A DNA stretch of 28,959 nucleotides from JABCPE02 sp963520725. Its GTDB lineage: Bacteria; Bacteroidota; Bacteroidia; Flavobacteriales; Weeksellaceae. The translations under genes were made by a program, and so were the position numbers. Under the pieces are notes generated by a model. It made no database searches. It worked only from the letters and a program-made list of their open reading frames with translations, and had not been told where the DNA came from. Every line of letters starts with the position of its first letter. Position 1 is the first letter of the stretch. The stretch lies in assembly GCA_963520725.1 (NCBI GenBank), contig CAUQSG010000013.1, positions 1 to 28,959 of the forward strand, given 5' to 3'. This document shows, in pieces, positions 23,551 to 28,959 of the stretch.

Positions 23551-24045
23551 ATGAAAATAGGTGATAAAGTTTCGGTGATTGATGAGGATTTGGAGGGAAC
23601 TCTGGTCTCAGTAAAGGATAAAACAGCGGTTTTTGAGGATTCGCATGGTTTTCGGCACGAATATCCTTTGGCTCAGCTTGTTTTGCGCGGAAACTTGATT
23701 TATGACGAAGTTCCTTTGAACAAAAAAGAAGAAACGAAAAAAAATATTTCCCAAAAGCACCAAAAAAACGCGATGAAAATAGACCTTCACTTTGATCAAT
23801 TAGTGAAAAACCCTCATGAATATGACTCTTGGGAACGGCTTTTCATCCAAAAAGAGCGACTAATGGAGGTCTTGGACTTCTGCAAAGCGAATAAAATAAA
23901 ACGGCTGGAAATCATCCACGGACTGGGCGAAGGCGTCCTGCAAGAGCTGGTCTATGATGTGCTGCGAGGTTACACAGGGATAGAATTTGAGGAAAATGAA
24001 TTCTTCAAGCATCAGTCTGCATCTGTGGAGGTGGTATTTGTTTAA
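23551..24045 (+). CDS. Smr-domain protein (MutS2 C-terminal-like)
   Basis: A 164-aa protein. The N-terminal ~55 residues form a small KOW/SH3-like beta domain (GDKVSVIDEDLEGTLVSVKD), followed by a basic linker (58-75) and the Smr domain (76-164) with DLH (78-80) and HGLGEG (123-128), the signature of the nuclease/nucleic-acid-binding Smr fold. It is a reduced, stand-alone version of the module at the end of MutS2; possible roles are endonuclease activity on branched DNA or on stalled-ribosome mRNA. Its TAA stop shares the four bases TTAA (24042-24045) with the stop of the convergent gene, so no terminator fits between them. Confidence 0.85.
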   Translation: MKIGDKVSVIDEDLEGTLVSVKDKTAVFEDSHGFRHEYPLAQLVLRGNLIYDEVPLNKKEETKKNISQKHQKNAMKIDLHFDQLVKNPHEYDSWERLFIQKERLMEVLDFCKANKIKRLEIIHGLGEGVLQELVYDVLRGYTGIEFEENEFFKHQSASVEVVFV

Positions 24046-24659
24046 GTAAGGAGAAGTTTCGGCTGTTTTAGAGCTGTTATTGTTTCATTTTGCCATTTTA
24101 AAAGCTGGTAAATACCACTATCATAATCATTTTTTATAATATACTCTTTTATTAGTTCAGCTTTTTGAATAGCTTTTTTGAACCACTCTGCATTTTCATG
24201 CTTTTTTAATGCTGTTATTTTTTCTATATATTGTAATGCTTCAGAATATTTCCCAAGTATAAAATATGTATATGCTAAATATTCATCTCTTCCTATTTTA
24301 TGCCCACAGTAAGAATTATTTAATATATAGGGTATAATATCCTCAAAAGAGTTTAGAAAGTTGAATTTTTTGAAATTTTGTAAAGATAAATTTATGTCAT
24401 TTATTTCTTCTTTTTTCCAATGATTTCCTATTCTCTCGCCTAAACTGAAATTATATGTTGAAAACGGAATATATAAACACTGGACAAAGTATTGTAAGAA
24501 AAAAGCATCTTTGTCTGTTGATGAATCTAAATAAAAACCTATTAAAACAGATGCTCCAGACCTATCTTTTATTATGTAGTAAGCCAATCTTCCGTTTTTA
24601 ATAAACTTATCTGCGAATTTTATTTCTTTTATTATTTTGTTCAGTTCTGTGGTTTTCAT
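24042..24659 (-). CDS. hypothetical protein, 205 aa, probable accessory insert
   Basis: The start is ATG 24659 (MKTTELNKIIKEIKFADKFI); the longer frame to 24827 runs through the promoter region and into the next gene and is rejected. The N-terminal half (1-110) is alpha/beta with an LIGFYLDSS strand, vaguely like DUF4304-type immunity/unknown proteins. The C-terminal half (115-200) is helical with TPR-like pairs (EYLAYTYFILGKYSEALQYIEKI). The gene is AT-rich, on the opposite strand from the housekeeping genes around it, and overlaps the Smr gene's stop by 4 bases. The function is unknown; an immunity- or stress-type accessory gene is a guess from its appearance. Confidence 0.65.
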   Translation of the reverse strand: MKTTELNKIIKEIKFADKFIKNGRLAYYIIKDRSGASVLIGFYLDSSTDKDAFFLQYFVQCLYIPFSTYNFSLGERIGNHWKKEEINDINLSLQNFKKFNFLNSFEDIIPYILNNSYCGHKIGRDEYLAYTYFILGKYSEALQYIEKITALKKHENAEWFKKAIQKAELIKEYIIKNDYDSGIYQLLKWQNETITALKQPKLLLT

Positions 24660-24688
24660 TGTTTTTTGACTTATTTTATTCAACCTTA

Positions 24689-24721
24689 CAAAGATATTTA
24701 TTAAAAACAATCTTTTCACAA
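24689..24721 (-). promoter_or_regulatory. promoter of the 205-aa gene
   Basis: On the minus strand TTG (24721-24719), 22-base spacer, TATCTTTG (24696-24689), lying 29 bases before the ATG at 24659. This full consensus match supports independent expression and the shorter start. Confidence 0.6.
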
Positions 24722-24731
24722 AATTTTCTCT

Positions 24732-24739
24732 TATTTTTG
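24732..24739 (+). promoter_or_regulatory. possible -7 element for DUF2520-kdsC-maf
   Basis: TATTTTTG ends 4 bases before the ATG at 24744. If used, the transcript would be nearly leaderless. No upstream TTG was found at the right spacing, so this is weak. Confidence 0.35.
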
Positions 24740-24743
24740 TGGG

Positions 24744-25496
24744 ATGCAAATAGTTATTATCGGTTCTGGGAATGTTGCCTACCATCTGGCGAAAGCTTTT
24801 ACGGAAAACCAAATTCCTGTAAAACAACTTTTCGGCAGGAATGAGGCGAGTTTGGAGAAAATCTCCTCCGAGCTTGGGATTTCGTATTCTACGGAGCGTT
24901 TAGACCCTGCGGATTTATACATTATCGCAGTGAAAGATGATGCCATCGGTGAGGTTTCCAAAATCATCACGGACAAAAACAGCCTCGTAGCCCACACTTC
25001 TGGCTCTACCCGAATGGAAATTCTGGCTGGAGAATACCGAAAAGCGAGTTTCTATCCTTTGCAGACTTTTTCAAAGGAGAAAAAACTGGACTACTCCAAA
25101 ATTCCATTTTTCATCGATGCTGAAAATGAAAATGACAAGGAAATTTTGATGAATTTAGCCAAAAAAATTTCCTCAAAAGCCATGCTCGTAGATGATGAAA
25201 AAAGAAAGTACATTCATCTCACTGCCGTTTTTTCTTGTAATTTTGTCAATCATCTTTTTGCCAGAGCAAAAGAAATTTCTGACAGCCAAGACATTCCTTT
25301 TGAGTATTTTCTTCCGCTGATAGAAGAAACCGTTGATAAAATCCATTCTATCAACCCAAAAGATGCCCAGACAGGGCCTGCCAGAAGGAACGACCAAAAA
25401 ATATTACAAATGCATGAAACTCTCTTGGAAAACAATGAACAGAGAGAAATTTATAAAATAATGAACCAATCGATAAAAAAAATGTATGAGTTATAA
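24744..25496 (+). CDS. Rossmann-like/DUF2520 oxidoreductase-type protein
   Basis: A 250-aa cytoplasmic protein. The N-terminal Rossmann domain has dinucleotide-binding GSGNVAYHLAKAF (7-19), and the C-terminal DUF2520 helical domain (~125-245) contains HLTAVFSCNFVNHLF and GPARRNDQKIL, resembling 6-phosphogluconate-dehydrogenase-like or ProC-like folds. The substrate is unknown. It overlaps the KDO-phosphatase gene by 11 bases. The order DUF2520, HAD phosphatase, maf recurs in flavobacteria as I recall it, so the genes are probably one operon; the link to lipopolysaccharide synthesis is only contextual. Confidence 0.88.
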   Translation: MQIVIIGSGNVAYHLAKAFTENQIPVKQLFGRNEASLEKISSELGISYSTERLDPADLYIIAVKDDAIGEVSKIITDKNSLVAHTSGSTRMEILAGEYRKASFYPLQTFSKEKKLDYSKIPFFIDAENENDKEILMNLAKKISSKAMLVDDEKRKYIHLTAVFSCNFVNHLFARAKEISDSQDIPFEYFLPLIEETVDKIHSINPKDAQTGPARRNDQKILQMHETLLENNEQREIYKIMNQSIKKMYEL

Positions 25497-26007
25497 ATCA
25501 AAATTAAAAGATATAAAAGCCTTCGTGTTTGATGTAGATGGCGTTTTCACGGACGGAAGCATCGTTCTGATGCCAGATGGCAGCATGAGCCGGACGATGA
25601 ATGTCTTGGACGGCTATGCTGTGACCAAAGCCATAAAAGCTGGTTACAGAATCGCTTGTATCACAGGAGGAAGTGACCCGATGGTGAAACACAGGCTCAA
25701 TTATTTAGGGATAATGGATTATTACCCAAAATCCAGCTACAAACTTCAAAATTTTGAAGATTTTAAAGACAAATACGGTTTGAAAAACGATGAGGTTTTG
25801 TCAATGGGAGATGATATTCCTGATTATGATATGCTCAGGCTGTCGGCTATCGGTGCTTGTCCCATCAATGCTGTCCCAGAAATCAAGAAAATAGCCGATT
25901 ATATTTCGCCCATCCACGGCGGAAAAGGCTGTGTGCGGGATGTGATAGAACAAGTGATGAAAGTGCAGGGAAAATGGACAGAGGAGGACAATACCGCTTC
26001 TGTATAA
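25486..26007 (+). CDS. kdsC: 3-deoxy-D-manno-octulosonate 8-phosphate phosphatase (KdsC-like HAD)
   Basis: Probably dephosphorylates KDO-8-phosphate for lipopolysaccharide synthesis. At 173 aa it is a cap-less C0 HAD phosphatase: nucleophile D16 and acid D18 in VFDVDGVFTDG, T60 in CITGG, Lys82 in YYPKSSYK, and the metal-binding GDDIPD (108-113). The family forms tetramers. The extended FTDGSI hairpin after the nucleophile is typical of KdsC. It starts inside the DUF2520 gene (11-base overlap), indicating translational coupling, and is followed by maf after 11 bases. A related HAD specificity (YrbI family in a broader sense) is possible. Confidence 0.88.
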   Translation: MSYKSKLKDIKAFVFDVDGVFTDGSIVLMPDGSMSRTMNVLDGYAVTKAIKAGYRIACITGGSDPMVKHRLNYLGIMDYYPKSSYKLQNFEDFKDKYGLKNDEVLSMGDDIPDYDMLRLSAIGACPINAVPEIKKIADYISPIHGGKGCVRDVIEQVMKVQGKWTEEDNTASV

Positions 26008-26018
26008 AATGAAATAAT

Positions 26019-26582
26019 ATGAAATTATACTTAGGTTCGCAGTCGCCACGCCGCAGGGAATTACTCGGTTCTTTGGGGTTTGATTTTGAAGTAATTAATA
26101 TAGAATGCGATGAGATTTATCCCGAAAATCTCCCTGCAAATGATGTTGCTGCTTTTCTTTCGGAGCTGAAAGCCAAAGCTTTCCGAAGTTTGGAAAAATC
26201 TGAAATTCTTCTGACTGCTGATACCGTGGTAGTTTTTGAAAATAAAATTTTAGGAAAACCTAAATCCAGCGAGGAAGCCAAAGAAATGCTCAAAACACTT
26301 TCTGGGAAAACACACCAAGTATACACTGCGGTAAGCATCAAAACTCATGATAAAATCCTGACACAGACCGATGTGGCGGATGTGAGTTTTTTAGATATTT
26401 CAGAAGAGGAGATAGATTTTTATGTTGATAAATTCCAGCCGATGGACAAAGCAGGAAGCTACGGAATACAGGAATGGCTGGGAATGGCGAAAATTGATAA
26501 AATAAATGGGAGTTTCTACACCATCATGGGACTTCCTACGGCAGTGGTGTATTCCTTATTAAAAAAGGCTGAAACTGAATAA
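26019..26582 (+). CDS. maf: Maf-family nucleotide pyrophosphatase
   Basis: A 187-aa house-cleaning enzyme that hydrolyses non-canonical or canonical NTPs (dTTP/UTP type inferred) and has been linked to septum inhibition. Motifs: LGSQSPRRRELL (5-16), TADTVV (66-71) with the catalytic Asp, LGKP (78-81), GKTHQVYTAV (96-105), DKAGSYGIQ (~134-142). Full length. It closes the DUF2520-kdsC-maf run. The next gene on the strand starts 38 bases on, with no terminator visible between, so read-through into the PorW-like gene is possible. Confidence 0.95.
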   Translation: MKLYLGSQSPRRRELLGSLGFDFEVINIECDEIYPENLPANDVAAFLSELKAKAFRSLEKSEILLTADTVVVFENKILGKPKSSEEAKEMLKTLSGKTHQVYTAVSIKTHDKILTQTDVADVSFLDISEEEIDFYVDKFQPMDKAGSYGIQEWLGMAKIDKINGSFYTIMGLPTAVVYSLLKKAETE

Positions 26583-26620
26583 TTATACAATAAAACACGA
26601 AATAATAGAGTTTAAAATAA

Positions 26621-28959
26621 ATGATGAAAAAAAACATATTCTTATTGTCCGTTTTTGTCTTGGCTGTGGGCTGTTCCACAAGAAAGAACAAGTTTGTCAA
26701 TAGAGCTTATCATAATTTTACAGCTTATTATAATACTCTTTTCCATGGAAAAGAAGCCCTGAAAGCCGAACTAAAATCACAGAAAGAAAGCCACAGAGAC
26801 AATTTCCAAGAAGGGTACATAGAGGTTTTTAGCCAAAATTCTTTGATTCCTGCCAGCGAAGAAGAAGATATTGATGCTAATTTCTTTGGAGATGTGATCT
26901 CTTCTCCCATCCAAAAAAACAACATCGGTAATTTCCAAAAAGCAGAGGAAAAAGCCCTAAAAGCGATAGGGAAACACTCTATGGTTTTCGGGGGACAGCA
27001 GAAGAATAAAGAGATTTTTAATGCTTATCTTCTCCTTATAGAATCTCGCATCTATCAAGGGAAACTAAGCTCTGCTCTAGAAGCCATCAGTCAAGTTTAT
27101 CAGACCATGCCGAAAGACAAAAGGCTTCCTCTAGCGAAAATATACGAGGGGCTGATTTACTCCAAGATGAAAAACAACATCCGTGCGGAAGAAATTTTCT
27201 ATGATTTAGATAAAAACTATACTCTTACCAAACAGCAAAAAGCGGTTATGAGTGTCTATCAGGCTGAAAATCTGCTGCATAGCAACAGAAAAAAAGAAGC
27301 CATAGACCATTTAGAAAAAGCTTTTGTCCTCAATAAATCCCGACAAACGAAAAGCAGAATCGCTTATCTACGAGGGCAGATTTTGGCAGAATTAGGAAAT
27401 ATGGAGGAAGCCAGAGAAAGCTTCGTAACAGCATACAAATATTCTAATGATTTTGAATTAGAAGTAAAATCACAAATAGAAATCGCCAAGACTTTTAATA
27501 ATGACAAAGACTATGAAGAGGCTAAAAAATATCTCGAAAATATAAGTAAAAAAGGAACTTATGCTTCCAGAAAAAATGAATTTTACTACGCTCTAGGGCT
27601 ATTGGCTGCCAAAACAGGAAAAGAAAGCGAGGCCAATGAGTTTTTCCAAAAATCCGTCAGAGAGCAAATATCCGACCCGCATGTCCGTGGGCTGGCTTAT
27701 TACGAAATCGGAAATTCGCATTTCAAAAAAAGCGATTATATAAAGGCTGGTGCTTACTATGACAGTGCTGTGAGCGTCATAGAGCACACTCCTACAAAAG
27801 ATAGAATAAAAGAACTCTCCACCAACATCAAAAACATTTCTAAAAACTACTACCTCATCAAAAAAAATGACAGCATTTTGGCTCTTACCAAAATGTCTGA
27901 AAATGAGCTGAATGACTTCTTTCAGAAACACATCAATGAACTGAAAGAAAAAGAAGAAAAAATAGAGCTGGCAAAGAGAAAGGAAAAGAAAAATAAGGAA
28001 CTAGAAAACTTTTTCTCTTATGACAAAAGCTCTGATTTCAAAGGATTTGAAGATAATTTCACTAGCCAAAAAGGAAATAAATTTTATTTTGCTAACGAAA
28101 TTACTGTTGCCAAAGGAAGTAATGAATTTAGAAAAATATGGCAAAACAGAACGCTGAGTGACAACTGGAGATATGGCGAGGATAATAAGCTGAGCAACTC
28201 TTTAAATGATTTAGAAAATGAGGCTCTGGGCAGAACTCCTGCTGATGCTAGGAGATTCGAAATTGCTTTCTATACAGAAAAAATTCCAAAAGAGAAAAAA
28301 GCGATTTTAGCGCTGAAAAAAGAACGAGACAGTGCAAGCCTGGAACTGGGCAGAATGTATGAAACCTATTTCCAGAACACACCTCTCGCTACCAAAACAC
28401 TATACGATTTGGTGGACAATCAGCCTGAAAAAGATATAAAACTACAGGCTCTATACCTCATCTTCTCCATGAATCATGAGAAAACTCCTAATCAGGCAGA
28501 AAGAGCAAAAAATATCATCATTCAGGAATTTCCAGATACACCTTATGCTATTTTCGTGAAAAATCCTAGAAATACCTATTTCACAGAATCTGAAGAAGAG
28601 GTGAAAAAAGTCTATCAAGAGGCCTATGCTCTGTATAATGAAGAAAAATACAAAGAAGCAAAAAACATTGTAAATCAGGCTATTGAGAAATATCCGAAAG
28701 ATGCTCTCATTCCTAAATTTGAGTTGCTAAATGCGTTCATCATCGGAAGAAGCGAGAGCAAGGAAAAAATGATTTCTTCTCTACAGCAGATTGTCCTAAA
28801 CTATGAAAGAACCAACGAAGGGAAAAAGGCTAAAGAAATATTAGATTTCTTGGTTCCATCTAAGAAAAAAGAGGAAAAGACAACTGACACAGAAAACAAG
28901 GAAATAGAAAACAAAGAGCAAGCCTCTGAACCAGAAATTACTGAAAACGAAACGGATAT
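26621..28959 (+). CDS. porW: PorW/SprE-type tetratricopeptide lipoprotein, partial
   Basis: The frame opens at ATG 26621 (or 26624) and stays open for about 779 codons to the window edge; the stop is outside. The signal sequence MMKKNIFLLSVFVLAVG leads to lipidated Cys18, then STRKNKFVNRAYHNFTAYYNT-like sequence typical of PorW/SprE, the outer-membrane lipoprotein required for gliding and type IX secretion in Bacteroidota. Repeated helical TPR pairs follow (for example GNMEEARESFVTAY, KEAKNIVNQAIEKYPKDA), with a coiled, Lys/Glu-rich stretch near residue 430-460. The last visible part is an acidic Glu/Thr/Asn low-complexity tail. The start is preceded by only a short AT-rich gap behind maf. 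Confidence 0.85.
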   Translation, partial: MMKKNIFLLSVFVLAVGCSTRKNKFVNRAYHNFTAYYNTLFHGKEALKAELKSQKESHRDNFQEGYIEVFSQNSLIPASEEEDIDANFFGDVISSPIQKNNIGNFQKAEEKALKAIGKHSMVFGGQQKNKEIFNAYLLLIESRIYQGKLSSALEAISQVYQTMPKDKRLPLAKIYEGLIYSKMKNNIRAEEIFYDLDKNYTLTKQQKAVMSVYQAENLLHSNRKKEAIDHLEKAFVLNKSRQTKSRIAYLRGQILAELGNMEEARESFVTAYKYSNDFELEVKSQIEIAKTFNNDKDYEEAKKYLENISKKGTYASRKNEFYYALGLLAAKTGKESEANEFFQKSVREQISDPHVRGLAYYEIGNSHFKKSDYIKAGAYYDSAVSVIEHTPTKDRIKELSTNIKNISKNYYLIKKNDSILALTKMSENELNDFFQKHINELKEKEEKIELAKRKEKKNKELENFFSYDKSSDFKGFEDNFTSQKGNKFYFANEITVAKGSNEFRKIWQNRTLSDNWRYGEDNKLSNSLNDLENEALGRTPADARRFEIAFYTEKIPKEKKAILALKKERDSASLELGRMYETYFQNTPLATKTLYDLVDNQPEKDIKLQALYLIFSMNHEKTPNQAERAKNIIIQEFPDTPYAIFVKNPRNTYFTESEEEVKKVYQEAYALYNEEKYKEAKNIVNQAIEKYPKDALIPKFELLNAFIIGRSESKEKMISSLQQIVLNYERTNEGKKAKEILDFLVPSKKKEEKTTDTENKEIENKEQASEPEITENETD

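Noticed and set aside
26728..27931. Minus-strand frames of 65 and 110 aa inside the PorW-like gene
   Set aside because: They are shadows of an open, lipoprotein-type plus-strand frame that continues to the window edge.

Overview
This AT-rich window comes from a Flavobacteriales chromosome, most likely a Chryseobacterium/Riemerella/Elizabethkingia-type organism (Weeksellaceae); the genus cannot be fixed by eye. The evidence is the gene set (RprXY-like two-component pair, DUF4271 next to hemD, DUF4296 lipoprotein, PorW/SprE-type gliding/T9SS lipoprotein, GH3-family adenylating enzyme) together with repeated TAnnTTTG -7 promoter elements and the general lack of Shine-Dalgarno sequences. Nearly everything is chromosomal housekeeping. 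A few short, AT-richer genes of unknown function look like accessory insertions.

Layout. 1-1012 (minus): three small envelope or unknown genes, one cut by the window edge. They lie downstream of an LTA-synthase-like sulfatase whose 3' end is duplicated between two of them. 1037-6123 (minus): sulfatase, ribH, YfgM-like TPR protein, apt and a two-domain lipoprotein. 6216-6713 (plus): SPOR-domain protein, ending at a bidirectional terminator. 6790-9055 (minus): RprY/RprX-like regulator and kinase. 9170-12839 (minus): small unknown protein, WG-repeat lipoprotein and oligopeptidase B. 12961-15173 (minus): DUF4271 protein, hemD and a GIY-YIG nuclease. 15260-17483 (plus): polyprenol-phosphate mannosyltransferase, DUF4296 lipoprotein and tgt. 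17622-20660 (plus): Crp-family regulator, panB, an exported protein, a sigma factor with a striking structured leader, and an unlisted 44-codon gene. 20691-22981 (minus): GH3 enzyme and truA. 23053-24045 (plus): phosphodiesterase and Smr protein. 24042-24659 (minus): an unknown insert. 24744-28959 (plus): DUF2520 protein, kdsC-like phosphatase, maf and a PorW-like lipoprotein cut by the window edge.

Functional themes are cofactor and nucleotide metabolism (ribH, apt, hemD, panB), tRNA modification (tgt, truA), envelope assembly and surface secretion (sulfatase, mannosyltransferase, KDO phosphatase, PorW, several lipoproteins) and regulation (RprXY, Crp, sigma).

Four observations deserve attention. 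The sigma gene has a 13-bp inverted repeat ending exactly at its ATG and enclosing an 8-bp stem with a TTCG loop, and a 44-aa gene follows it. The sulfatase 3' end plus leader is duplicated around small swappable genes. The queuine tRNA-ribosyltransferase has lost all three zinc-ligand cysteines but keeps the histidine. A GIY-YIG nuclease with an unrecognised N-terminal domain has been placed behind hemD. No tRNA, rRNA, CRISPR array, transposase or integrase was seen.
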